Assembly (NCBI GenBank): GCA_946184195.1 | Contig: CAMHEP010000006.1 | Span: 1-25,279, forward strand | Direction of reading: 5' to 3' | Source: an uncultured Bacteroidales bacterium | GTDB lineage: Bacteria; Bacteroidota; Bacteroidia; Bacteroidales; Paludibacteraceae | DNA length: 25,279 nt | Shown: positions 5,409 to 13,635 of the stretch, in pieces | Position numbering within the stretch: position 1 is the first letter of the stretch | Layout: each line of letters starts with the position of its first letter | Notes under the pieces: model-generated | Seen by the model: only the letters and a program-made list of their open reading frames with translations | What the model was told of the DNA's origin: nothing | The model's database searches: none | Made by a program: the position numbers and the translations under genes

Positions 5409-5618
5409 TTAGTCGAAAAGTGTAGGGTTATCTTTGTCGAAACGTTTGAGAATGTCCCGCATGAGCGTCTCTCGGATGAGTCGGCTGCGGTTGGTAACCG
5501 TATAATTATCGCAATAGCGTTGTAGAGTCCGCATCTCGCTATCATTAAGGAGGATGCTGATGCGGTGTTTACGCTGCTGCTTGCGATGATTCTTATCTGC
5601 GGGAGTAGGGTTCGACAT
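5409..5618 (-). CDS. Small ribbon-helix-helix-like protein
   Basis: A 69-residue basic protein of unknown role. After a lysine/arginine-rich start (about 9-19) comes KHRISILLNDSEMRTLQRYC, a beta-strand-plus-helix pattern like CopG/Arc proteins, then TNRSRLIRETLMRDILKRF as the second helix, ending DNPTLFD. DNA binding is inferred from this pattern only. The start ATG at 5616-5618 lies 13 nt after the stop of the outer-membrane gene at 5632; the same frame is open further upstream to 5813, but that extension overlaps the neighbour and has no strand-helix pattern. It is the last gene of the leftward set. It could be a regulator of that set or an unrelated conserved small protein. Confidence 0.65.
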   Translation of the reverse strand: MSNPTPADKNHRKQQRKHRISILLNDSEMRTLQRYCDNYTVTNRSRLIRETLMRDILKRFDKDNPTLFD

Positions 5619-5631
5619 AAGGTATAGAGGT

Positions 5632-6405
5632 TTAGAAACGCAATCCGATTTTAAGGGCAGTAGAGACGAGACTTCGTCCGATGCGGTCTTTGTATTCGTA
5701 TTCGTTGATAGTATTGACGACATCCATGGTTGTCTGCTGGAACTGTGCGAGCATTCCGATATAGAGTGCCAGAGAGCTGGCAGTATATTGGTAGCCGACA
5801 TCAATTCCGGCATGCATCCCGCCGAGGTAACTCTTGCTCAATGCGACGCCATATCCGACGGACAGTCCGACAAGCGGGCTATGTTTGCCGTTGAGAACAG
5901 GTATGCGTGCAGCGAAGAAGACAGGCAAAATGGAATAGGTTTTATCGGGCATGATATGCGCCTGATATCCCACGCCTCCACCGAGCAGCAGCGGTCGTCC
6001 CTTGATAGTCTTACTACCAATGATGATATTGGCACCTACCATCGCACCGCTCTTTTCGTTGGGTACAAAGGACCCTCCGCCCATCGGTTCGATGAGGAAC
6101 GAGGTGCGTTTGCCGCCATGGGTTGTTTTTTGTTCGCGGTTTTTCTGTTCGGCGTCTTTGTCGGTTTCGGTTGGTTCAGCAGCCGTGGCTGGTTGCTCAT
6201 GGATAATGCGTTCGATATCCGAGCGCATATACTGAAAACGTCGTCCGTTCTTATCCTGCAGTATCACCACCTGGTCATTCTCAATGAGAATGGTCCCTTG
6301 GATAGTCTGTCCGGTGCGCAAGAGGACACTCTCGGCATGCAGCGCCGAGAGCATCCCCATGAGGCATAAAGAGAGAACGACGGTCAGTCGTGATAGATGT
6401 GTCAC
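5632..6405 (-). CDS. Predicted outer-membrane beta-barrel protein
   Basis: A 257-residue secreted protein. Residues 1-24 are a clear signal peptide (hydrophobic core VVLSLCLMGMLSAL, cleavage after LHA). Residues about 26-68 form a small beta domain (GQTIQGTILIENDQVVILQDK and following) that recurs in Bacteroidota envelope proteins before barrels. A charged linker at about 74-100 (EPTETDKDAEQKNREQK) is followed by glycine-rich amphipathic strands to the terminal Phe (KIGLRF), typical of an 8- to 10-strand barrel. The function is unknown. The ATG overlaps the trxA stop by four bases (ATGA), implying coupled translation. The small RHH-like gene follows 13 nt later. Confidence 0.75.
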   Translation of the reverse strand: MTHLSRLTVVLSLCLMGMLSALHAESVLLRTGQTIQGTILIENDQVVILQDKNGRRFQYMRSDIERIIHEQPATAAEPTETDKDAEQKNREQKTTHGGKRTSFLIEPMGGGSFVPNEKSGAMVGANIIIGSKTIKGRPLLLGGGVGYQAHIMPDKTYSILPVFFAARIPVLNGKHSPLVGLSVGYGVALSKSYLGGMHAGIDVGYQYTASSLALYIGMLAQFQQTTMDVVNTINEYEYKDRIGRSLVSTALKIGLRF

Positions 6406-6716
6406 AGCAGAGTGTTTATGAGGTTTTGTAAATCGCTCTTTCTGCTTGCACCGACATGACGGTCCACCAGTTCTCCGTTACGGAAGAAGAGCATGGTAGG
6501 AATAGACATGATACCAAACTGCTCGCAGGTATCCGGATTTTCATCGACATTGAGTTTGCCGATGCGCACTTTGCCTTCATACTCTTGTCCCAGTTCGTCA
6601 ACGATAGGGAGCATCATCTTGCAGGGTCCGCACCACGGAGCCCAGAAATCTACAACGAGGGGGGTACCCTCTGCCAACAAATCTTTGAAGTTGGCATCTG
6701 TTACTTCGATAGTCAT
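6402..6716 (-). CDS. trxA: Thioredoxin
   Basis: A 104-residue cytoplasmic thioredoxin reducing disulfides in client proteins. The active site WCGPC is at 28-32 (Cys29, Cys32), the buried Asp is at 23 in VVDFW, and the cis-proline loop SIPT is at 71-74. There is no signal peptide. It overlaps both neighbours by four bases (ATGA at the Clp stop and at the outer-membrane gene start), so the three genes are probably translated in a coupled way. Placement behind a Clp ATPase suggests a protein-quality or stress role, which is inference. Confidence 0.95.
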   Translation of the reverse strand: MTIEVTDANFKDLLAEGTPLVVDFWAPWCGPCKMMLPIVDELGQEYEGKVRIGKLNVDENPDTCEQFGIMSIPTMLFFRNGELVDRHVGASRKSDLQNLINTLL

Positions 6717-8983
6717 ACTTTTTGAATATTAATGGTTTTACTTTCTTTATTATGTGATAACATACGTTCTGTAATTCTGTCCTCGAGATAGGTTTGTACG
6801 GCACGTCGTATAGGTCTTGCGCCGTATTTTTTACTATCTCCTTTCTCGAGCAACTGCTCCTTAGCCGTAGGGCTGACTCGGAGTGTATATCCGTTCTGTT
6901 TGAGTCGTGCTTTGAGCGCGTCAATCTCGATGTCGAGTATTCTTCTGAGGGCATCATGCGGCAGCGGGTCGAAGGTGATGACATTGTCAATACGATTGAC
7001 GAACTCAGGCGGGAATGTGCGTTCGAGGGCTTTCATGAGCATAGAGCGTCCGGTCTTGGTGTCAATCTGTGTGGCAGCCTCAAATCCGATACCGGCCCCG
7101 AAGTCTTTGAGTTGGCGTGTGCCGACGTTAGAGGTGAGGATGATGATGGTATTCCGGAAGTCGACCAGTCGTCCTTGTCTGTCGGTGAGTCGTCCCTCGT
7201 CAAGAACCTGCAAGAGGACGTTGAAGATGTCTGGGTGCGCCTTCTCTATCTCATCAAAGAGCACGACCGAATAGGGTTTACGCCTTACCGCCTCGGTGAG
7301 TTTACCCCCTTCCTCGTGTGCGACATACCCCGGAGGCGCGCCGACCAGCAGGCTGACGGTATGCTTCTCCATATACTCAGACATGTCGAAACGGATGAGT
7401 GCGTCGCGGCTACCGAACAGTTCCTCCGCCAACGATTGTGCGAGGTGTGTCTTGCCTACTCCCGTCGGACCGAGGAAGAAGAAAGAGCCGATAGGTCGTT
7501 TTGGGTCTCGTAGTCCGAGTCTGGAACGCTGTATAGCCTTGACGACAGCCTTGACAGCTTCGTCCTGTCCGATGACATGACGTCTGAGGTTAGCCTCCAT
7601 ATTACGCAGTTGCTCGTTCTCCTTGCGCTGTACGCGCTGCACGGGTACCCCGCTCATCATAGCTACCACTCGGGCGATATCCTCTTCCTCGACCTTGCTA
7701 TGCGCACCGGCAGAAGCTTTCGCCTGTTCACGTGCACCGGCTTCGTCCATGACATCAATAGCCTTATCCGGGAAAGCCCGGTCGGTGAGGTAACGGTCCG
7801 CCATAGTGACGCAGGCACGGATAGCCTCCGGGGTATAGTAGATATGATGGAAATTGGCATACTCGTCCTTGAGTCGCTCCAGGATGACAAGTGTCTCTTC
7901 GGCGCTGGAGGGAGTGACCATGACCTTCTGGAAGCGTCGCTCCAAGGCTCCGTCTTTCTCAATGGTCTTGCTATATTCAGCTGTGGTGGTAGCACCGATA
8001 CACTGCACTTCTCCCCGTGCCAAAGCCGGTTTGAGGATATTGGCGGCATCGAGGGAGCCGGACGCGTTGCCGGCACCGATGATAGTATGTATCTCGTCCA
8101 CGAAGAGGATAATATCCTGATTGTTTTTGAGTTCCTGAATAAGATTCTTCATTCGTTCTTCGAACTGTCCGCGGTAGGTTGTTCCTGCCACCATAGAAGC
8201 CATATCGAGGGTGACGATGCGTCTATTTTTGAGCGCCTCGCATTCTCCGGATACGATGCGTGCAGCGAGTCCTTCCACGATAGCGGATTTGCCGACGCCG
8301 GGTTCTCCGATGAGGATGGGGTTGTTCTTCTTGCGTCTGGACAGAATCTGTGTCACGCGTTCCATCTCAATGCTTCGTCCCACGACAGGGTCTAACTTGC
8401 CGAGTCGTGCCTCAGCTGTGAGGTCGCGTCCATACTTATCAAGAAAAGGAGTGGCGGACTTACCCTTTTTGGCAGAAGTGTTGAAAGATGTGTTAGAGCG
8501 TGGGATAGCGGATGAACTCTCGTCGACACTCTCCTCTATCCCGGGTCCGGCAACGGGTTGTGCAGGAGCGGGATAAAGCGACTTGAGCCGACTATAGGTA
8601 ACCTGCCAATGTTGCTCCATATAGAGTGACATGGGGTTTATTTCCTCGTGCACAATAGCCATGAGCAGATGCAGTGTGCTCACCGCCTGAGCCCGATATT
8701 CGTGTGCTTCAATCTGTGCCAGACGCAGTGTCCTTTCCACTTCAGCACTCCGTCCGGTAGGACGCACTAAGTGTTCTCCCTCCACACGGATGGCTTCGTC
8801 GATGTCGTGTTTGAGTGTATCCAGGTCACATTGCATAGCCTGAAGTGCCTCGTAGGCACTACCTTCCCTTAGGCGTAAGATAGCCAGGATGAGATGCGCA
8901 TTGGTAATCTCGTCATTGCCCAGTCGCTCCGCCTCTTCTCCGGCAAGGACCAAAACCTTATTAACTCTTACTGTAATTGTCAT
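6713..8983 (-). CDS. ClpA/ClpC-like AAA+ unfoldase lacking the middle domain
   Basis: A 756-residue two-ring AAA+ chaperone expected to feed substrates to ClpP. The Clp N-terminal double repeat is at about 5-135, and a Ser/Pro-rich linker at 137-175. The first AAA+ module has Walker A GEPGVGKS (226-233) and Walker B ILFVDEIH (292-299). The second has GPTGVGKT (505-512) and VVLFDEIEKAHPD (573-585). The ClpP-docking loop GIGF is at 631-634, followed by the ClpB_D2-small-type domain. Between DEAGARE (413-419) and the second module only about 15 residues separate the usual helices, so the coiled-coil M domain with its UVR motif that typical ClpC carries is missing. Overall length matches ClpA (about 758). 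Sequence character is nearer to ClpC, so the name is left open. It starts 26 nt after the porin stop and overlaps trxA. Confidence 0.9.
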   Translation of the reverse strand: MTITVRVNKVLVLAGEEAERLGNDEITNAHLILAILRLREGSAYEALQAMQCDLDTLKHDIDEAIRVEGEHLVRPTGRSAEVERTLRLAQIEAHEYRAQAVSTLHLLMAIVHEEINPMSLYMEQHWQVTYSRLKSLYPAPAQPVAGPGIEESVDESSSAIPRSNTSFNTSAKKGKSATPFLDKYGRDLTAEARLGKLDPVVGRSIEMERVTQILSRRKKNNPILIGEPGVGKSAIVEGLAARIVSGECEALKNRRIVTLDMASMVAGTTYRGQFEERMKNLIQELKNNQDIILFVDEIHTIIGAGNASGSLDAANILKPALARGEVQCIGATTTAEYSKTIEKDGALERRFQKVMVTPSSAEETLVILERLKDEYANFHHIYYTPEAIRACVTMADRYLTDRAFPDKAIDVMDEAGAREQAKASAGAHSKVEEEDIARVVAMMSGVPVQRVQRKENEQLRNMEANLRRHVIGQDEAVKAVVKAIQRSRLGLRDPKRPIGSFFFLGPTGVGKTHLAQSLAEELFGSRDALIRFDMSEYMEKHTVSLLVGAPPGYVAHEEGGKLTEAVRRKPYSVVLFDEIEKAHPDIFNVLLQVLDEGRLTDRQGRLVDFRNTIIILTSNVGTRQLKDFGAGIGFEAATQIDTKTGRSMLMKALERTFPPEFVNRIDNVITFDPLPHDALRRILDIEIDALKARLKQNGYTLRVSPTAKEQLLEKGDSKKYGARPIRRAVQTYLEDRITERMLSHNKESKTINIQKV

Positions 8984-9009
8984 AGTTCATTCTCCAAAAT
9001 CAAAACTCA

Positions 9010-11025
9010 TTATCTATAAAAATGCCATGTGATACCCAGTCGGAAAATATCCGGGTTCATAGGATATAGCGGCATGGCTAAGTAGTCGGTGTTATCACGC
9101 ATAAAAAGGTGGTTGATATGCGTATATTGTGCATAGAAACGCAGGTGTAAAAGCCTGACGTAGAAATTGATGTATGCACTCATCATAGGGTAGTTACCAA
9201 TCTGCGCAGTCTGTTGTACGCAGAATTGTCCGGTGGCAGGGTTGAGTAGCGGACTAAAGTATCGTGTGAAGAACTTAAGGTCCACCCCCATCTGCGTATC
9301 CAGCGCTTTGAACCACGTTCCATGGTAGTAGAGGTTATGGTAGAGCGTGAACGCCGGCACGGGTAATTCACCGGAGGAAGCCTGATAGACGACGTGGTTC
9401 TCCAAGTTGACCCATGGGGTGGTGATGTCGCAACGAACATCCGCCGCAAAGACCTGTGCATTGCCTTCCCGTTGGGTAGGTAGTCCTTGTGCGTTATAAT
9501 ATATAAGGTTAGTGATGTTTTCAAAATCAATCTTGACGGACGGCTTCACCCATCGGGTGGGATATTCAACCTGCCCGCCGACACGGAATCGGAAGACCTG
9601 ACGGAAATCGTTCTTCCATTGGAAGTGGTTGGAGGTATACTCCATGAGGTATTGGTGCGGTTTGTCGCTCCGTACAAAAGCCCCTATTCGTATCGCCATC
9701 GTGTCCTTGGCGATAGGAATAAAGAAAGACGCATCGCCGTTGATGCGGAACTGCCCGAGTTTATATCCGAGCAGGCAGACTTCACCGTTGACTCCAAACC
9801 GGAACCACTTACCGGTGTTCTTGTGGATAGATCCTCCGACGAAAGTGTTGTGCGTCCACTGTGCTCGCATGAGGCTGTCCGCCAGTAAATGGGGTGCGGC
9901 AGCCAGTATATGGACAGCAGGGTTGTTCAGGAAAGGCAGTTGCGGGTCGTAGTAATCATTGATGACACGCAGGTAACGCTGGTCTTCCTGTCGAGCATAG
10001 GCGGTGATACCGAAGCGTAGCAATCGGTTATATGCCTCCTCGAAAGTGACGGAGAGAGTATTGCTGATAGTGAGCACATTACTTGAGTCCCTTGAGGTAA
10101 AGGGATTGCGTAGTGTTTGTGCATAAAAGGCGGCGTTGACACTGTCTTTCTCGCGGTAGCGATGTACCGAGTTGTTTGTTTCGAAGGTATGAGCGAAGGT
10201 GATGACGGGGATATGAATGGTGACGGTAGTGTCGCGGGTCTCCCAAATGCCTTCTTCGTTCTTTGTCTCAATCTGTTTCTGTTGTTGCCGCTCGATGGTC
10301 AGACTATATCCATGGTTGAGCATGCCGGAGATATATTTGTATCCGGACATACCTTTAATACGGACCGGTATATCCTCCGGCTCCAGTGTTCCATTAAGGT
10401 CAATCTGTTTCTGTATACCTCCGTTCTCGAAGTTACTGAGGGTATTCCATGTCACGGCAGCATGGAGGAAATAATGGTTACCGTTATAACTGCCGAACAC
10501 TGCTCCGTTAAACAGTTTGGCATCCTGGAAGGAATAGTGTCCTGCTCCATTGAGATAGTTGAGTTGCAAGCCGAGGTTCAGCCGTTTGTTGATGTTACCG
10601 GTGAACATAAAACTGAGGTCATGCTCCTCGTGGTAGGATGTAAAACCGTGCTGGTAGCCAATCTTCGAATAAGGGATAGTGGTGTTGTAGAAGCGTACAT
10701 CCTGCGGTGTGAGGATATAGGGCTGATACTGCGAACCGAAGATATCGTCAATCTTCTCCTGCCTATCGAAATACAGTCGCGACTGAATAGGCGATACCAA
10801 GTTGCCATTCCATGCATAGGACATAGAGTAGTCGTCCTGCATGTTCCGCATGGGCAGATTGAGATACGAGGTATCCAGTTGCTGCGTGTCTGCCCGCAGG
10901 GTATATGCAGGCAAAGTCCAGGCACGAATGATATATTTCGTGCCTTTGGACTTCTTAGGTGCTGCCCAGGCAATAGCGGACAGACACAGCAACATGGACA
11001 ATATCAGCAGTGTACGTCTACGCAC
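9010..11025 (-). CDS. Putative porin (Bacteroidota outer-membrane family)
   Basis: A 671-residue protein with a signal peptide (residues 1-21, cleavage after AWA) and then long stretches of alternating hydrophobic and polar residues rich in Tyr, Phe, Asn and Gly, ending WHFYR. Composition, length and the N-terminal DTSYLNLPMRN and later YFDRQEKIDD-type segments fit the Bacteroidota 'putative porin' family (Porin_10-like). The family call is from memory. It would form an outer-membrane barrel; the substrate is unknown. The ATG is only 6 nt after the GH57 stop, so it is co-transcribed with the glycogen genes. Confidence 0.8.
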   Translation of the reverse strand: MRRRTLLILSMLLCLSAIAWAAPKKSKGTKYIIRAWTLPAYTLRADTQQLDTSYLNLPMRNMQDDYSMSYAWNGNLVSPIQSRLYFDRQEKIDDIFGSQYQPYILTPQDVRFYNTTIPYSKIGYQHGFTSYHEEHDLSFMFTGNINKRLNLGLQLNYLNGAGHYSFQDAKLFNGAVFGSYNGNHYFLHAAVTWNTLSNFENGGIQKQIDLNGTLEPEDIPVRIKGMSGYKYISGMLNHGYSLTIERQQQKQIETKNEEGIWETRDTTVTIHIPVITFAHTFETNNSVHRYREKDSVNAAFYAQTLRNPFTSRDSSNVLTISNTLSVTFEEAYNRLLRFGITAYARQEDQRYLRVINDYYDPQLPFLNNPAVHILAAAPHLLADSLMRAQWTHNTFVGGSIHKNTGKWFRFGVNGEVCLLGYKLGQFRINGDASFFIPIAKDTMAIRIGAFVRSDKPHQYLMEYTSNHFQWKNDFRQVFRFRVGGQVEYPTRWVKPSVKIDFENITNLIYYNAQGLPTQREGNAQVFAADVRCDITTPWVNLENHVVYQASSGELPVPAFTLYHNLYYHGTWFKALDTQMGVDLKFFTRYFSPLLNPATGQFCVQQTAQIGNYPMMSAYINFYVRLLHLRFYAQYTHINHLFMRDNTDYLAMPLYPMNPDIFRLGITWHFYR

Positions 11026-11031
11026 TACGGG

Positions 11032-12312
11032 TTATTTCTCCTTTTTCTTCTTGGCAGCAGCGAGTTCTTTATTCAGTTTCTGAATTTCCTTCTCCTGATT
11101 GTTGATGGTCTTCAGAAGTTCGTTCAGCTCCTCGTTCTCGATGGTGGTGGGGTATTGCTCTTCAACGAGTTGGAGGAAGTCTGCCAGTATATTCATATAG
11201 TTGATGAACGCATCGTAAGCCGACTCGAACTGCGTAGCGCCTTGGTCGATATGGTTCATGTAGTGCAGATAGTTAATATCTTGCAGTTTGAGCCAATCGT
11301 TCTTCAGACGTTTGTCGGAGCAAAGACGCACACGCTCAGCCACAGCATAGAGTTTGTTGATAGCCTCTTGCTGCAGGTCGTTGCCGGCATAGATGCTCAT
11401 ATCTTTGGCTTCACCTGCCCAAGTGAGGGCATAGGGAACGCTGATAACCTCGGTAGCGGGCAGTTTCTTGACAGCCTCAGCGGGAGTAACAAACCCTATA
11501 CTGCGCTCCATAGCATAGTAGGGCAGTGCACGAAGGAAGTCGAAGATACCTGTTCCTGCATTCTGTCGTACGCCGAAGGTCTCGGCACCGAGCCATATAT
11601 TGATGATGTCTTCACCTTCTGGTAGTCCGGCGAGCATGTTGGCATATTTCTCAGCGTCCAAGGGGAAGTTGTACCATCCCGGGTCGGAGAAATGGAAACT
11701 GAGTTCGTCGCTGAGTCCGGTGTTACGCATGAGCAGTTTCACCTTAGGCGAAGCGGCACTTAGATAGAGATAGTTGGGGCTCTTCCAGCTCAACACATGT
11801 TTAGCACCCTCGGTGAGGATAGTCTTATATCCGGCTTTCTGCAGGTGGAAAGCTATCTCATCGCTATAGAGAAGTTCGGTGTTCCATACGGAGACGGGTT
11901 TCTGTCCGAACTGCTCTTGGATAAGTGCCCCCTGTTTCTCCAATTGGTCAATCATCTCGTTCTCATTGAACTCACCAGCCAATGCGTAGGCATGGGGCAC
12001 TGCGAGAAACTCGACACATTTGCTGTCAGCCAATTCCTTGAGCACATCAATCATCTCGGGATTGAATTGTTCGAAGAGTTCCAAAACCGTTCCGCTCACT
12101 GCCAGTGCGCAATGGAATTTTCCCTTGGAGAGCTTAATCATGTCTTGGATAGTGCGGCAAAGGGGCATGTACGAGGTTTCGACCAACCAGTTCAGGTATT
12201 CCTCGGTTTGCATGTCGTCGTAGTAATAGTGATCATGACCAATGTCAAAGAAACGATAGCGTTTCAGACGATACGGGACATGCATTTGAAAGCAAAAACA
12301 TATATTTTTCAT
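11032..12312 (-). CDS. Glycoside hydrolase family 57 alpha-glucan enzyme
   Basis: A 426-residue cytoplasmic GH57 protein (alpha-amylase or branching-type clan). The start MKNICFCFQMHVPYRLKRYRF is the family's first motif. The open frame extends to 12405 but would then overlap the GT4 gene, and the extension has no family character. The expected nucleophile is Glu146 in SVWNTELLYS, and the acid/base Asp210 in FHFSDPGWYN. A charged coiled-coil tail (about 385-426, NEELNELLKTINNQEKEIQK and a lysine run) closes the protein. It sits 40 nt after the GT4 stop and 6 nt before the porin start. The debranching enzyme/GT4/GH57 order is a recurrent Bacteroidales glycogen cluster. Whether it hydrolyses or transfers (branching) cannot be told from sequence alone. 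Confidence 0.88.
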   Translation of the reverse strand: MKNICFCFQMHVPYRLKRYRFFDIGHDHYYYDDMQTEEYLNWLVETSYMPLCRTIQDMIKLSKGKFHCALAVSGTVLELFEQFNPEMIDVLKELADSKCVEFLAVPHAYALAGEFNENEMIDQLEKQGALIQEQFGQKPVSVWNTELLYSDEIAFHLQKAGYKTILTEGAKHVLSWKSPNYLYLSAASPKVKLLMRNTGLSDELSFHFSDPGWYNFPLDAEKYANMLAGLPEGEDIINIWLGAETFGVRQNAGTGIFDFLRALPYYAMERSIGFVTPAEAVKKLPATEVISVPYALTWAGEAKDMSIYAGNDLQQEAINKLYAVAERVRLCSDKRLKNDWLKLQDINYLHYMNHIDQGATQFESAYDAFINYMNILADFLQLVEEQYPTTIENEELNELLKTINNQEKEIQKLNKELAAAKKKKEK

Positions 12313-12352
12313 AATGGTAATATTTTTTTTCGTTGTTAGTAAATAGGGTTGA

Positions 12353-13612
12353 TTATCTGTTAGCGATGACGCGGTCATAAATCTTACGAACCTTGATTCC
12401 GGCATCGTACCAACGGATGTTGTTCACTTCCTCACGTCCGAGCTCATGGAGGGATTTATACAAGGCAGGATACTTCACGATGGCATATATAGCGTCAGCC
12501 ATAGCGTCTATATCCCAATAGTCTGTTTTGATAGCATGTTGTAGTATTTCGGCACACCCGCTCTGGTGGCTGATGATACTGGGGCAACCTACCTGCATAG
12601 CCTCCAGTGGAGAAATACCGAAGGGTTCACTCACCGAAGGCATGATGTATACATCCGATTCGGCGAGCATCTCTTGAACCTGTTTGCCTCGCATGAACCC
12701 GGGGAAGTGGAAACGGTCGGCGATGCCTCGTTGTGCCACCAAATCAATCATCTTATTCATCATATCCCCGCTACCAGCCATGACGAAACGAACACCGTCT
12801 GTCTTCTCCAGCACACGTGCTGCGGCTTCCACGAAGTACTCCGGACCTTTCTGCATGGTTATACGTCCGAGGAACGTAACGACTTTGTCTTTGCGCTCAT
12901 GTTTAACGAACTCGTCAGGATTAGGCAGCGGCTCCACGGCATTGTGCACGGTACTTACCTTATCGGGATTCTGACCATATTTCTCAATCACGGTACGTCG
13001 TGTCAACTCGCTGACGCACATGATATGGTCCGCTTCGTCCATACCTCGACGCTCGATAGCATAGACGGTAGGATTGACATTACCGCGACTGCGGTCGAAG
13101 TCCGTAGCATGAACGTGTATGACGAGTGGTTTGCCGCTGATATGTTTGGCAAACACACCGGCAGGATAAGTGAGCCAGTCGTGGCTATGGATGATGTCGA
13201 AGTCGAGCGAGTGTGCGAGCACAGACGCCACGGCTTCGTAGTTGCCTATCTCTTCAACGAGGTTATCGGGATAACGTCCCGAGAAATTGATGCATCCTAA
13301 GTCGTCCGTCCCGATACGACGGTAGTTATAGCGGATGCCGTCGCGGTAGTGATAATACTCCTCCGGCGACATGCGTCCTTCCATACGTTGACGGACATAG
13401 TCATAGTTGCTATCTTTCCAAACTACGGGTATAGAGTTGGCCCCGATAATCTTAAGGAAAGATTGGTCCTCATCTCCCCATGGCTTGGGGATGACGAAGG
13501 TGATCTCCATATCCTCCTGCTGTGCCATACCTCGTGTTAGACCGTAACTGGCGGTTCCAAGTCCTCCCAGGATATGAGGAGGAAATTCCCAACCGAACAT
13601 TAAAGCTTTCAT
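12353..13612 (-). CDS. GT4 glycosyltransferase, glycogen/alpha-glucan synthase-like
   Basis: A 419-residue GT-B glycosyltransferase. The N-terminal domain begins MKALMFGWEFPPHILGGLGT, the glycine-rich loop of glycogen/starch synthase-like enzymes. IIHSHDWLTYPAG (140-152) is also characteristic. The C-terminal domain has the donor-binding Arg250 (FLGR) and Lys255 (MQKGPEY), and the E-x7-E motif SEPFGISPLEAM with Glu329 and Glu337. It would extend an alpha-glucan chain from a nucleotide sugar. Its neighbours, debranching enzyme 23 nt upstream and GH57 downstream, support glycogen synthesis. A different GT4 acceptor cannot be excluded. Confidence 0.87.
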   Translation of the reverse strand: MKALMFGWEFPPHILGGLGTASYGLTRGMAQQEDMEITFVIPKPWGDEDQSFLKIIGANSIPVVWKDSNYDYVRQRMEGRMSPEEYYHYRDGIRYNYRRIGTDDLGCINFSGRYPDNLVEEIGNYEAVASVLAHSLDFDIIHSHDWLTYPAGVFAKHISGKPLVIHVHATDFDRSRGNVNPTVYAIERRGMDEADHIMCVSELTRRTVIEKYGQNPDKVSTVHNAVEPLPNPDEFVKHERKDKVVTFLGRITMQKGPEYFVEAAARVLEKTDGVRFVMAGSGDMMNKMIDLVAQRGIADRFHFPGFMRGKQVQEMLAESDVYIMPSVSEPFGISPLEAMQVGCPSIISHQSGCAEILQHAIKTDYWDIDAMADAIYAIVKYPALYKSLHELGREEVNNIRWYDAGIKVRKIYDRVIANR

Positions 13613-13635
13613 TTGTGTATTTCGATTTTAGAGGG

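Noticed and set aside
5619..5813. 65-residue extension of the small RHH-like protein
   Set aside because: It overlaps the barrel gene in another frame and lacks any fold pattern; ATG 5618 sits right after the barrel stop.
7577..8395. 272-codon plus-strand frame opposite the Clp gene
   Set aside because: The minus strand carries both AAA+ modules with all motifs; the opposite frame is a by-product of codon bias.
10117..11625. 502-codon plus-strand frame opposite the porin and GH57 genes
   Set aside because: It spans two recognised minus-strand genes and their junction, and its product is Cys/Val-rich with no family pattern; a shadow frame.
12313..12405. 31-residue N-terminal extension of the GH57 protein
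   Set aside because: It overlaps the GT4 coding region and precedes the family-typical start; MKNICFCF at 12312 is preferred.
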